Source: Pseudoroseicyclus_A sp041714655 (lineage in GTDB: Bacteria > Pseudomonadota > Alphaproteobacteria > Rhodobacterales > Rhodobacteraceae). From it: 64,000 nt of DNA. Of this stretch, positions 53,971-63,480 are shown piece by piece (position 1 is the stretch's first letter; each line of letters opens with the position of its first letter). The notes below the pieces were generated by a model. That model was given only the letters and a program-made list of their open reading frames with translations. It was not told the DNA's origin and did no database searches. Made by a program: the position numbers and the translations under genes. The stretch is taken from positions 558,001-622,000 of the forward strand of contig NZ_CP168219.1 in the NCBI RefSeq assembly GCF_041714655.1. Direction: 5' to 3'.

Positions 53971-56900
53971 ATGGCCATGAGGGAAAAGATGGAGCGGCAG
54001 GGGCTGATCTCGCGCTTTTTCTCTCGGACCGGCGATGGTGACCGGCAAGCGATCTCGTCAGAGGGCCCACCTTCGGAGGGCCGCGACGCATGGGGCGACA
54101 ACGCGACCCGCCCGGTCCATACCCTGGTCAAATCCGTGCTGCAGGAACCGCGCTGCCTGATTGTTACCGGGTACCAAGATTTCCTGTCTTCCCTGACAAT
54201 CGTGCTTGATGCCGTCCATGATCTTGCAGAACGGCCAGAGGGCAGCATCCGTATCGTTTTCGGATCGAACACGGACGGCCGCCGACATTTTGGGGGTGGC
54301 GGGCGGTCAGTCGCGCAGGAAGCCCGCCAGTATTTTCTCGGTGCTCGGGGCCTGTCAGTTGTCGACTTGGCTGACCTTCGCGCCGTTCTCGCGATGGATG
54401 CGATCGAGCGAGGTATCATCCAGTTTCGCGCTTTCGATCCAGCGCTTACTGAGGCACTGCTGGGTCGCAGACCGCCCATGCTGCATGCAAAGCTGATTAT
54501 TGGCGAAAGCTCTGCTCTATCGGGCAGTGCGAATTTTTCGATCAACGGCCTGCGCCGCAACCTCGAATTCATGGACGATGCCCACGCCTGGCCGGACGTC
54601 GCCAATGCAAGGCGAGTTGCCGCAGAGCAATACTGGGAGATGGGCCGCGACTGGACTGAAACAGCGTTGGAGATCCTGCGCTCGCTCATCCGGCTGGTTA
54701 CACCCGAGGAAGCGGTTGCGCGGACCGTTCACGAAGCCACCACCTTCACACCTTGGCGCGTGGCTGGAAACACGAGTGCAGGCCGCCCGCCCCAACCATT
54801 TCAAGCAGACCTGGTCTATGAAGCCGCGGGCACCGTCTACGAACATGGCTTTGCTTTCGTCGAGGCCCCGACTGGGGCAGGAAAAACGGACATCGGAAAG
54901 CACCTGGCAACCGTGCTGCCGGTCAGCCATGCGCACACCGTCTTTTCCTGGGGAGAGCGGGCAGATCAACAGCGCCTCGGTTCGCTCGCCTTGATCCCCG
55001 CTAGCGTTCTGAAAAACTGGACGACGAATGCCCCCGCAAATTTCAAGCCGATCAAGCACAGCCACTTGTCTCGCCAGAAAAAGGACGAGGCCGCCGAGTT
55101 GGATGAGATCAACCGCGCCGTCCGTTCGTCCGCGTCGATGATAGTGGATGAAAGCCACAGGCTAAGCTCTCGTTATCTTGCGCCTTCTGCACGCTCGCTG
55201 GTGTTCGAACGAAGCCCGGCCATTTGGACGGCCTGCCTTTCGGCAACTCTGATGGGCAACCAAGGGCTCGATGGTCTGCTGGCTTTCCATGAAAAGCGCG
55301 CGTCTATCTATGTGCCGCCGGTGATCACAGATCAGATCAACCAGCACATGGCCAAGGTGCGCTCACGGGGGGAGCTTGTTCGGCAACTGGATCAGGTCAA
55401 TCGTCGCATCGAAGCGCAAAATGTGCAGGAAGACCTATTCCACAGATCAGAGACCCTTAGGGAAGAGGTCGCTGAAATCGAGCGCCAACTTGAAGCAGAT
55501 GGCCTGCAAATCAGTGCGTTGCAGGAAGGCCTGGCGGATGCCCTCGCGCCCTATGTGGTACGCCGCCAGCGCGCCTGCATAGGGGAAAGCGACAACAGAA
55601 AAAGCGGTGCATTTGTCTACCCGCTCACCCGCAGCCATCGCGAAGATACTGCGCTCACCGACCAGCAGCGCCAGATCATTGCGCGGATCAAGACCCTGGC
55701 CGAATGCATCACGACCGGGATCACCCTTGTCTCCGCAGATCCGCAACGCGCAGGCCAGACAGAGATCAAGTTTCACGATAAGTCACGAATTCACATACGT
55801 AATTTCCTGGCGCTGCTCCGCGCATCAATCATCTTCGCGCGCGAAGAATGGGCGCGAGAACGCGACAGCGAAGCCGACCAACGAGGGCGCGCCTCAATCG
55901 GCGAGAACCTACGACGCGCCGAAAGGCAAAACATGCGCCGACTGGCGGTGCCTGAAGGTGTTCTGCCGGAGGAAATGTCGTCCGAGGACGACGACTCCCA
56001 GACACCGATTTGCGACAGGATCACGCGCCTTTTGAACCATGCGAGCCTCGATGATATCGACGAGGCACGTACCGAGGTGATGCGCGGTATTCTGCGTAAG
56101 CATGGTCACGCGATCTTCCTCGCCGAACGCGTCGGTGTGCTCGAGGTGTATGCGCGCCTTTTGGCGGGGCAGCGAGGCCGGGGTCCCGAGGTCTTTGTGG
56201 TCGCCCCAGGTGCCCGGATCAAACCGGGCAAAAAGATGCATCACATCCGATCCGGGGCCGAAGCGCAGGAATACTTCGGGATCGACGGGAAGCGCGTCGA
56301 TAGGATGAAGCCGCGGGCCATGTTCCTGACCTTTCAGATGGCGGAGGGGATCAACCTCCAACTTGCGCCAGCACTTGGGATTATCGGGGTGACATCAGAC
56401 GTGAAAAGCCTGATCCAAGGCTTGGGTCGGATCGACAGGATCGACAGCCCAAACCCGCGCATCCACTACCACACCTTCGATCTGCCGGGCCTTGTTCTGT
56501 CGTCCGATCACAAGGCACGCGCCCGTGTTGCCAGCATCGCCCTACTCTCTGGGGTCGGTGCGGATGACCTGCCGTCGGAACTGGTCGAGTTTGCGGCCGG
56601 AGATTTGACTGACCTGGTTCTGGATCAGATCAAGAAGCCAAGGATTTTGCGGCCGGGAAACTATTTCGATCAAATCGAGGGGCTACGCCGGTCAGTGCCG
56701 CACGAGGTGTTCGCACGTGTGCAAAGCTCCAATCCGCGCGGCCTTTGGGGTGCAGAACTGTGCCTGCTTACATCACGGCAACCCGTCACGATCCTGCTTC
56801 TTGGAGGGCGTACTGGCAGCCCTCAAGACCCAACCGTCTTGCCTCCGCGCCTTCTGGCTGTGCGCGACGATGGTGGGCGAGCAGAAATCATCGGAGATCA

Positions 56901-57429
56901 GACTGAGGCTGCTCGGCTGCTCGCAGATGCGTATGCCGAAACGCGCCGCCTCGGCCGTCATGACGTTCGCCCTGAGTTTACACAGGTGACCGAGACTTTG
57001 GACCGTTTGCGCGGCACTCTCGGCCAACTGACACACTGGGATATCCGCCCGGCACGCACAGTTTCCCTGCTGGCTTCTCTGGCAGGCTTCTTGACCTCCA
57101 GCACTGTGACAGATGGCGGCCGGGGGCAGTTTGGAGATCTGACCCTGCCAGCGCTCGAGAAACTGGCCGAAGCCTGGGCCCACGAACTTGATGTCTTCTG
57201 GATCGAGGCAAAGGAAGCCGTAAGCCAGCACAGCGCAACGGGCGGCGAAATCCCCGATTACCTTGGCATTGATGCGATCTACAGCGCCTTTCGCGCGCAG
57301 CCTGATGACGTCCGAGACGCCGTCCGCGTTCGGATGGATGATCTGATAGCGGCGTGCAGGGTCCTCTCAGAAGGGGAGCCCGTGGACATTTTGAGCCGCG
57401 TGGCGGTGATCTTTGAAGCCCGGCAGTGA
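53971..57429 (+). CDS. PLD / SNF2-like helicase fusion protein
   Basis: This 1152-residue protein lies 48 bases after the previous gene and is probably co-transcribed with it. Residues 45-230 are a PLD-type domain: LHAKLIIG holds H172 and K174, and SGSANFSINGLRRNLEF follows at 184-200. The helicase has Walker A EAPTGAGKT at 298-306, IVDESH at 391-396, LSAT at 423-426, FQMAEGINL at 788-796 and motif VI LIQGLGRIDRIDSP at 814-827, the SNF2-like form. A charged insert with coiled coil lies at about 460-680. The last 320 residues are not recognised. It is not a duplicate of the first gene: helicase subtype and tails differ. Confidence 0.85.
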   Translation: MAMREKMERQGLISRFFSRTGDGDRQAISSEGPPSEGRDAWGDNATRPVHTLVKSVLQEPRCLIVTGYQDFLSSLTIVLDAVHDLAERPEGSIRIVFGSNTDGRRHFGGGGRSVAQEARQYFLGARGLSVVDLADLRAVLAMDAIERGIIQFRAFDPALTEALLGRRPPMLHAKLIIGESSALSGSANFSINGLRRNLEFMDDAHAWPDVANARRVAAEQYWEMGRDWTETALEILRSLIRLVTPEEAVARTVHEATTFTPWRVAGNTSAGRPPQPFQADLVYEAAGTVYEHGFAFVEAPTGAGKTDIGKHLATVLPVSHAHTVFSWGERADQQRLGSLALIPASVLKNWTTNAPANFKPIKHSHLSRQKKDEAAELDEINRAVRSSASMIVDESHRLSSRYLAPSARSLVFERSPAIWTACLSATLMGNQGLDGLLAFHEKRASIYVPPVITDQINQHMAKVRSRGELVRQLDQVNRRIEAQNVQEDLFHRSETLREEVAEIERQLEADGLQISALQEGLADALAPYVVRRQRACIGESDNRKSGAFVYPLTRSHREDTALTDQQRQIIARIKTLAECITTGITLVSADPQRAGQTEIKFHDKSRIHIRNFLALLRASIIFAREEWARERDSEADQRGRASIGENLRRAERQNMRRLAVPEGVLPEEMSSEDDDSQTPICDRITRLLNHASLDDIDEARTEVMRGILRKHGHAIFLAERVGVLEVYARLLAGQRGRGPEVFVVAPGARIKPGKKMHHIRSGAEAQEYFGIDGKRVDRMKPRAMFLTFQMAEGINLQLAPALGIIGVTSDVKSLIQGLGRIDRIDSPNPRIHYHTFDLPGLVLSSDHKARARVASIALLSGVGADDLPSELVEFAAGDLTDLVLDQIKKPRILRPGNYFDQIEGLRRSVPHEVFARVQSSNPRGLWGAELCLLTSRQPVTILLLGGRTGSPQDPTVLPPRLLAVRDDGGRAEIIGDQTEAARLLADAYAETRRLGRHDVRPEFTQVTETLDRLRGTLGQLTHWDIRPARTVSLLASLAGFLTSSTVTDGGRGQFGDLTLPALEKLAEAWAHELDVFWIEAKEAVSQHSATGGEIPDYLGIDAIYSAFRAQPDDVRDAVRVRMDDLIAACRVLSEGEPVDILSRVAVIFEARQ

Positions 57430-57582
57430 CGCTGTAGGCGTCTGGTAGTGGTGCGGCGGCCAATTCATTGGCGCAAGCGGCCCTTGCCGACATTGGCCAA
57501 GACCCGCCGCTGCGGTGCGGCCCGCCAGACCGGACATTCGCTGCCACTGCGAAATCACAGTGGTCGTGCTTGTTGCGCGATA

Positions 57583-60500
57583 TCACTCAAAGCGCTGTTC
57601 GCGTTCCTCATCTCTATGTCTGTCACGCACACGTTCTCGTTCGATTTTCTTGGTCAGTCGATCTGACACCGACTTTGCGGCCTGAGCTATGTCTTCCCGC
57701 TCATGCTGTATCAGTTCCGCAATGGCATCAGCCCGTGGCTGCATGACGTCTGCACGGCTTCCAGACCACGACGATGGGGTGACACGATCTGCATAAGCGT
57801 GAAGAACTGGTTCTGGCTCTGGTGCGGCTTCAAGGAACTCAACAGCAGATGCCGTAATGGAAGAGCCGTCCCTGTGACCATCGCCTTTCTCCCAAAGCTT
57901 GATGCCTGACGCGACCAAACCCCAGACTTCAGGCTCGTTCCGCTGCTGACACCACTCTATCAAGTCGACCACATCGACCTTGGAGAGAGGGCAGCGACGT
58001 ATGCCACCGTGTCGAATGAAGTATGTGCGTCGATGCTGTTGATCTTCGGTCCCCTGGAACACGCGGTTCAGAAATTCCTTGGGCATAAGCCCTGCCGTTG
58101 TTTCAATCGCTTCCTCAAACGAATGAATAAAACCGTAACGTTCGTCCACGACGGAAAAGATCGTATCTACCCACTCAGTCTTCTCAGCTTCATTACCATC
58201 GAAGCTGAATGCGGCACGGACAACGGTTTCCATGCGATAATCCTTGCTGCCACCAGGGTCGCTGTGAGCGGCCAGCAGGGATTTGGTTGCCGCCTTCAAT
58301 CCAAGTTTCCTCAGTTCGGGTCCTAGCGTGTCGACCACAGGGTCTTTACTATGAAGCTTCATACTGAGTGCCTCGAGCAACGTGTCGTCGCCGCCCGACT
58401 TCATCACCAGCTTCCGTGCAAGCTCCAACAATCGTTCAGCGGGTAGATGCGCGTAGTTGTCTCGCCAAAGGATAGGCCCGAACATCCAGGTTCGTGTCTC
58501 TTCCTGATCGAGCAAGGCTATGCACCGATCAAGATCGGCCTCCGTGAAATCGTTCCACGGATGCAGGCCCACGAGGACTTTCTGAAGTTGTGGGTGTTTT
58601 GCGCATTCATCCAAGAGTTCTCTTGAAAGTCCGTAATCGTTTGCTGCGACCTCTTCGATGAAGCCACCTATCACCGCAAAGTCGTGGTTCGAACCGGATG
58701 AAATAGCGAGGTGTTCCAGCAAGCCTTGCCAACCTTCGCGATAGTTGTGGACCCCCTTCGCAAGGCCGACACCGAACGCTCTGCGATAGGGCATCCAGTC
58801 GTTTGAGAACAAGTCATTCCCTAACTCATCGAGGGTATGGTCTGAAGCGGCAAAGCTCTCACCCAAGTCTGTTGCCTTTGCAGCCAACCGATCTTCAGCC
58901 GCACGATACTTGTCGTCGCTGCTGTCATCGAACTCGTCGTCAAGTGCCCAGTAGTCATGCCCGCTACCAAGCACGTATGTTTTGATCTTCGCAATCAGGT
59001 CGCGTGGTTCTAGATCGCGATCTAGATCAGCAAGTTCCTGGGGAAGCGGCTCTGGTTCAGGTTCATTTTTGTCCTTTGTGTGGTCGAAGTAGATGATCGA
59101 ACGAACGGCCTTCCAGCCTGCTCCCCACGGCTCGTGATCATTGATCGCCCGCGCTACTTCGACAAGCCTATCCCGCATTGCTTCCTGATGCCAAAGACCG
59201 CGAAACTCATTCGCTAGGACCCGCCGTGCACCGCCCTTGATGTCATCATCGTCAGAATTTGCCAGCCGAGTTACCAGATCAATGAAGGCCGTGCGCCATT
59301 CCACGAGTTGCTCATGGTTGGGGCGGTATCCATAATCTCTCGGCCTTGCCCCAAACTCGTTAAGACCGAAGCCCGTCCATGGCGGTCCATCGAGTGCCGT
59401 TGAAAGAAGCTTCAGACCCAAGGAACGCCGTCCCGCACCCTCGGAGCTCAGACAACTCTCTACGATGACGAGGCGTTGCGCCAGGGAAGCATGAGTGCCT
59501 GAAAGATAGGGCTGAAAGAACCTCGAAATCTTATCCCTTACCGCATCATAATTGTTGTTTTCATCTTCATGGTCCGCAACGCGGATCAGTAGTGCCATGC
59601 AGCGTTCAAAGGCATGGGCCTCGTAAGCCAAGGACTGCAGCAGGTTGAGGATCGTGGTCCTGCGGGGATTATGCTTCGGCTCCATACCCTGAAAGTCGGG
59701 AGCGGTGAGTTCGGCTTCGATCCGATCAAGCAGCGCTTCTGGTGCCACAGGTCCAATGTAGTCTAGGATTCTCGATCCGTTCTCATCGAGGTCGGAAATA
59801 CGGCCTAGCAGACCGTCAGCTTGCAGCCATGCCTCGACGATCTCTGTGGCGACAGGGTGATCATGCAACAAGCCAAGCCTATGTGCGAACGACATTAGAA
59901 GCCTGCTATTTCCAGGTGCCTCAAACGTTGATCTTAGGGTCTCTACAGGGACGCTCTCTAACGCAGAGCCTGCCAACCTGTTTGCGACTGCATGAGGCAA
60001 TATCGCCCTCCAATGGGCTCTCTTTTGCACGACATGTCGGTCTGCTAGTTTCTTGGCGGCCTTGAACAATTGGGCCCTTGAATGCCCTGAAATCGAGCCA
60101 AGGACTTCTAATTCGTTATTACCGACCTCTGGGTCAGAAACCGAGAACGAATACACCAAAGACAGAGCCTCGGCCTGTTCACGAAGATCACCATCGACTC
60201 CTTTCCGCTGTTGGAAAAGACGGTCAAACAACTCGGCGTTCGACAGTTGGGCGAGACTCTCACCCTGTTCAACTCTTTCTGCAATCGCCAAGGCAACCCT
60301 GGAATTGCCATCGGCAAACTCGGCGATCCGCCTTGCGTTACCCTGTCCAATTTCGGGAAAACGGCGCATCAGAAGTTCTTCGGCTACGTCCGGTCCATTC
60401 GCTTCGATGTGGATCACTTCGGTAGTTTGCGGCTTGTCGTCTCTGATATCGTATTCAACCGTGATCAGGCTGACATCACCATTTCCAGCAGACACCTTGG

Positions 60501-61437
60501 CTGCTAGTGCCGAATGCAGATCGGAGGGGCAGTTGTCGAGGATCATCACCGCACGACGGCCTTCGGCAATTAGACGATCCAGCATAGCAGATGCGGAAGG
60601 ATCAGGGTCTTGTCCTGTATCAACGTAGACCGCGATAGTTCTATCGAGCGGGTCGGTACCGACAGTTTCATCAAAGAGCGCTTGCACAATGCGTGTCTTA
60701 CCAACACCAGAAAGCCCCGTGATGCGGATCGCTTTGTTTGATGTGCGTATCAGCCGACGCATAGGTTCTATGGCGTCTTCGATTGATAACTCCTGACCTC
60801 GCTCAGTCGGCACGTGAACTGTCACGCCTGGAGCAGAGATAAGGGTGTCAGGTGATCCTTTGGGCGGGTTGCTCCAGGCTCCATAAGGTTGCCATCCTGA
60901 ATAACCCTGACCAAGCTTACCCTTCAGCCACAGCAACACCGACGGATGCTGCCGCACCCATTGGACCAGCTTTGAACGGTCGAAGAAATCGAGGTGGATG
61001 TTGTCCTTGTTTGGGTCATTGGCCAACGCTGCCCGCATGGCTTCGAGGCGATCCTTCTTCATCGGTGGTGAACAATCGTCGGCGAGGCTCACGATGATGT
61101 AGCTGCCGCCAATCTGGGCTTGGTTTGCGATGGTGGGATTTAGTTCTCCATCCTTCAGCATCTCCGCCGCGATTGCAGACTTTGGCATAGAGTCCTTCTT
61201 GGACTGGAGAACAGTATTCGGACGGCTCAGGAAGCCCGTTTCCAGTTCGGAGGTATCCACTTCCACATGAATGTCGATACCTTCATCTGGTGCCTTGATC
61301 GAGCCTGACCAACTTACACTCGCGGGGCTATGGCCGTGTGCCGCGACCTCCGCCTCTGAAAGGCGCGCTATCAACTCTTCCAGTCGTTCATCGGACAACC
61401 GAAGTAGGTCATCCTTTTCAATATCGAAGATGGCCAT
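57583..61437 (-). CDS. Mrr-like nuclease / STAND-type NTPase (Avs-like architecture)
   Basis: This 1284-residue protein has an N-terminal domain with D55 in DEGIDIHVEVD and Q78/K80 in VLQSKKD, the spacing and D...QxK pattern of Mrr-type PD-(D/E)xK nucleases. A P-loop NTPase follows: Walker A GLSGVGKT at 241-248 and Walker B AVMILDNC at 296-303. The remaining 900 residues are a helical region without membrane segments or a known family. Nuclease-STAND-long sensor is the layout of Avs antiphage proteins. The start at 61437 (ATG) is the best of several; an upstream TTG adds six residues. It converges on the PLD-helicase pair. Confidence 0.8.
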   Translation of the reverse strand: MAIFDIEKDDLLRLSDERLEELIARLSEAEVAAHGHSPASVSWSGSIKAPDEGIDIHVEVDTSELETGFLSRPNTVLQSKKDSMPKSAIAAEMLKDGELNPTIANQAQIGGSYIIVSLADDCSPPMKKDRLEAMRAALANDPNKDNIHLDFFDRSKLVQWVRQHPSVLLWLKGKLGQGYSGWQPYGAWSNPPKGSPDTLISAPGVTVHVPTERGQELSIEDAIEPMRRLIRTSNKAIRITGLSGVGKTRIVQALFDETVGTDPLDRTIAVYVDTGQDPDPSASAMLDRLIAEGRRAVMILDNCPSDLHSALAAKVSAGNGDVSLITVEYDIRDDKPQTTEVIHIEANGPDVAEELLMRRFPEIGQGNARRIAEFADGNSRVALAIAERVEQGESLAQLSNAELFDRLFQQRKGVDGDLREQAEALSLVYSFSVSDPEVGNNELEVLGSISGHSRAQLFKAAKKLADRHVVQKRAHWRAILPHAVANRLAGSALESVPVETLRSTFEAPGNSRLLMSFAHRLGLLHDHPVATEIVEAWLQADGLLGRISDLDENGSRILDYIGPVAPEALLDRIEAELTAPDFQGMEPKHNPRRTTILNLLQSLAYEAHAFERCMALLIRVADHEDENNNYDAVRDKISRFFQPYLSGTHASLAQRLVIVESCLSSEGAGRRSLGLKLLSTALDGPPWTGFGLNEFGARPRDYGYRPNHEQLVEWRTAFIDLVTRLANSDDDDIKGGARRVLANEFRGLWHQEAMRDRLVEVARAINDHEPWGAGWKAVRSIIYFDHTKDKNEPEPEPLPQELADLDRDLEPRDLIAKIKTYVLGSGHDYWALDDEFDDSSDDKYRAAEDRLAAKATDLGESFAASDHTLDELGNDLFSNDWMPYRRAFGVGLAKGVHNYREGWQGLLEHLAISSGSNHDFAVIGGFIEEVAANDYGLSRELLDECAKHPQLQKVLVGLHPWNDFTEADLDRCIALLDQEETRTWMFGPILWRDNYAHLPAERLLELARKLVMKSGGDDTLLEALSMKLHSKDPVVDTLGPELRKLGLKAATKSLLAAHSDPGGSKDYRMETVVRAAFSFDGNEAEKTEWVDTIFSVVDERYGFIHSFEEAIETTAGLMPKEFLNRVFQGTEDQQHRRTYFIRHGGIRRCPLSKVDVVDLIEWCQQRNEPEVWGLVASGIKLWEKGDGHRDGSSITASAVEFLEAAPEPEPVLHAYADRVTPSSWSGSRADVMQPRADAIAELIQHEREDIAQAAKSVSDRLTKKIERERVRDRHRDEEREQRFE

Positions 61438-61618
61438 AGCTACACCGCCACACAATAATTTGTAGCTCTGTATAATTCAGCACACGACATTTGGGAACAC
61501 TGACGACGCAACCAATAGCTTAATCGACTCTTAAGTTTGCGGAGACCTAATGTCCGCTTCCCAACCACTACCGTGTCGAAAAGGCCGCTGAAGGGAACGG
61601 CCGCTTTCCGCCCGCACG

Positions 61619-62935
61619 TCATCCGCCGTTCCCCGCGACCAACAGAGCCACCCTTTGCTCGAACCCTCGCCTCACAGACGCCACCAGCTCCTCGGGAAAT
61701 CCCGGCGGCATTTCCGCCAAGGCCTGGTCAAATGCCCGCTCCGCCCGCCCCCGAATGTCCTCGAACAACCCCGTCACCTGTTCACGCGAGAACCCCGCCG
61801 CCAGCGCCGTCTCGACGAAGTGCCGACCGTGGATGTCCGCGAGCCGGTAATGCCGCCCCTGGCCCGCGCGCATGGCGAGCTTCATGTCCTTGATCTGCAA
61901 CGCCCCCGCATCGAGCGAGGGTTGCACCGTCAGCACGTCGTAGAGCGGCGTCATGCGGAAGCGTCCGCCGGGCATCAGGGCGATGCTGAAGTTCTTGGCA
62001 TGCCCGTCCGTCGCCCCGATGAGCCAGAACAACACCACGGCCTTCAGGAAATCCGCCCGGTCGCGCTGCGGCTCGTCGCTGCCGGTCAGCAGATCACAGA
62101 TCTCCACGATGCCCGGGCCGCCCTCGTTCTGGTATTTGCGGGTCGGGGGCACGGACAGGGCCTGGCAGCAATCCTCCTGCGGCAGGCGGATCAGGCGGCC
62201 GTCGCGGGCGCGCAGCCGGTCGAAGCGTTCGATGACCAGCGCGTGCGTCCCCTCGAAATCCGCGATCTCGGTCCGTGCGACGGGCAGGCCAAAGCCTGCA
62301 AGCAAGCGCAGGCAGAAATGCTCGTTCTCGATGCTGTCGGTTAGGTCCATGCCATTGGGCAGGCGGCCGATGGCAGGCTTCAGGATGTGGGTCGTCGGCG
62401 TAGTGCCGGTGGGCAGCACCCATCGGCCGTCATGGAACAAAAGCGCCGTTTTCTCCTGCGCACCGGCGACGGAGATGCGGAAATCCCGCTCAGCCCGGAT
62501 GCCAAGCGGGGTCTGCGCCAGATCCCGCAGCATGGCGCCGATCTGGGCGTCGCTCAACGGCTCACCTGTCAGCGCGCGGGCGTCGCCTGGCTGCTCGCCC
62601 TCGGGCAGGAATTGCAGCGCGCCCACACAATCACGCCCGATGCGCGCAAGCAGGCTGTAGGCGTCCACACCATCCGCGCCCACGCGTTCCGCCACACGGC
62701 GGCGGATCAGGTCGCTGTCGGGCAACAGGTTCTCGAAAACCGCGATCACGGGCGGGCCGGTGTAGCGCTCGGGCCGCAGGGGCAGGGCGCGCGAGATGGG
62801 CAGCGTGTTTTCCCAGGCCAGCCATTCCGGCGCATAGGTGAAGGCGAAGGCCCCGTCCGGCGCGCGGAAATATTGTCCCACGCGGCGGCCGTTCATGTAG
62901 ACGTCGAGCGGCGCATAGGCGCGCTTGCGCCCCAT
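61619..62935 (-). CDS. hipA: HipA-family serine/threonine kinase toxin
   Basis: This 438-residue kinase toxin keeps the motifs of E. coli HipA: the P-loop region with the autophosphorylated serine S155 in RISVAGAQEKTALL, the basic IERFDR at 235-240, catalytic D310 in DGHAKNFS and the metal aspartate D333 in LYDVL. The N-terminal subdomain 1 (LDVYMNGRRVGQYFRAPDGAFAFTY as landmark) is complete. E. coli HipA phosphorylates glutamyl-tRNA synthetase; a similar target is inferred only. The start overlaps the hipB stop by one base, so expression is coupled. Confidence 0.93.
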   Translation of the reverse strand: MGRKRAYAPLDVYMNGRRVGQYFRAPDGAFAFTYAPEWLAWENTLPISRALPLRPERYTGPPVIAVFENLLPDSDLIRRRVAERVGADGVDAYSLLARIGRDCVGALQFLPEGEQPGDARALTGEPLSDAQIGAMLRDLAQTPLGIRAERDFRISVAGAQEKTALLFHDGRWVLPTGTTPTTHILKPAIGRLPNGMDLTDSIENEHFCLRLLAGFGLPVARTEIADFEGTHALVIERFDRLRARDGRLIRLPQEDCCQALSVPPTRKYQNEGGPGIVEICDLLTGSDEPQRDRADFLKAVVLFWLIGATDGHAKNFSIALMPGGRFRMTPLYDVLTVQPSLDAGALQIKDMKLAMRAGQGRHYRLADIHGRHFVETALAAGFSREQVTGLFEDIRGRAERAFDQALAEMPPGFPEELVASVRRGFEQRVALLVAGNGG

Positions 62936-63186
62936 CAGAAGATGTCCTCGAGGTCATGCGGGGTCATCTTGCTGCGCGGCACGATCCGCAGTTCGAGGTC
63001 GAGCGCTGCCAGCAGGTCGAAGATCGTCTCTGCCTTGGCGCCGCTGGTGCCGGTCTCGATGTTGGACACCGTGCGCTGCCAGACGCCCGCGCGGGCGGCA
63101 AGCTCGGCCTGCGTCAGGCCCTTGGCTTTGCGGGCGGCGCGCAGGACCTGGCCGAGGTCCTTGGTGGTGCGGGCGATCTGATCCAT
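62935..63186 (-). CDS. hipB: HipB-family antitoxin
   Basis: This 83-residue XRE protein has the helix-turn-helix LTQAELAARAGVWQRTVSNIETGTS and a C-terminal beta strand (LELRIVPR) as in HipB dimers. It neutralises HipA and represses the operon. AAAGGATC lies before the ATG. A palindrome at 63211-63226, 25 bases upstream, is the probable operator. Confidence 0.92.
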   Translation of the reverse strand: MDQIARTTKDLGQVLRAARKAKGLTQAELAARAGVWQRTVSNIETGTSGAKAETIFDLLAALDLELRIVPRSKMTPHDLEDIF

Positions 63187-63210
63187 CCGGGTGATCCTTT
63201 CCCGAAGACG

Positions 63211-63226
63211 ATGATCGGGGGATCAT
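63211..63226 (-). promoter_or_regulatory. Operator-like palindrome upstream of hipB
   Basis: ATGATC-GGGG-GATCAT is a perfect inverted repeat with a four-base spacer, 25 bases upstream of the hipB start, where an autorepressor is expected. Further GATCC sequences lie near it (63191-63197), so more than one site is possible. Confidence 0.55.
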
Positions 63227-63402
63227 ATGGAGTCAATATGTTCCTGGGATAATAATTCGTATTTATGATCCTGAAGACATTCTTCATCTGTGTTCGTCTT
63301 TGCCTTCTGCCGGGCAAGTGGTGGTGGATCGTCGACCGTGTATGGCATGGCTTCTTGATGCAGGTCGGCATGAATTTCCCTTACGCACAGAGACCAAAAA
63401 AT

Positions 63403-63470
63403 TAGCCCATGGGCTATACACGAAACTTATAGCCCGAGGGCTATATTGACACAATATCGCCCTTGGGCTA
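63403..63470 (+). promoter_or_regulatory. Three operator palindromes with 27-bp spacing before the second hipB
   Basis: TAGCCC-AT-GGGCTA (63403-63416), TAGCCC-GA-GGGCTA (63430-63443) and TCGCCC-TT-GGGCTA (63457-63470) start exactly 27 bases apart. The third is imperfect in its left arm and lies inside the promoter spacer, ten bases before the start codon. This fits cooperative autorepression by the HipB encoded at 63481. Confidence 0.85.
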
Positions 63471-63474
63471 TCAA
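63446..63474 (+). promoter_or_regulatory. Promoter of the second hipBA operon
   Basis: TTGACA at 63446-63451 is a perfect -35 box. After 17 bases, TATCAA at 63469-63474 matches the -10 consensus in four positions. Transcription should begin close to 63481, the A of the start codon, so the messenger may be leaderless. Confidence 0.65.
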
Positions 63475-63480
63475 TCGGCC

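Noticed and set aside
57430..57582. Small plus-strand frames and the GCCAAT-TC-ATTGGC palindrome between the second PLD-helicase and the STAND gene
   Set aside because: The frames continue as antisense of the STAND gene with no motifs. The palindrome (57459-57472) is short, has no T tract and cannot be assigned a role.
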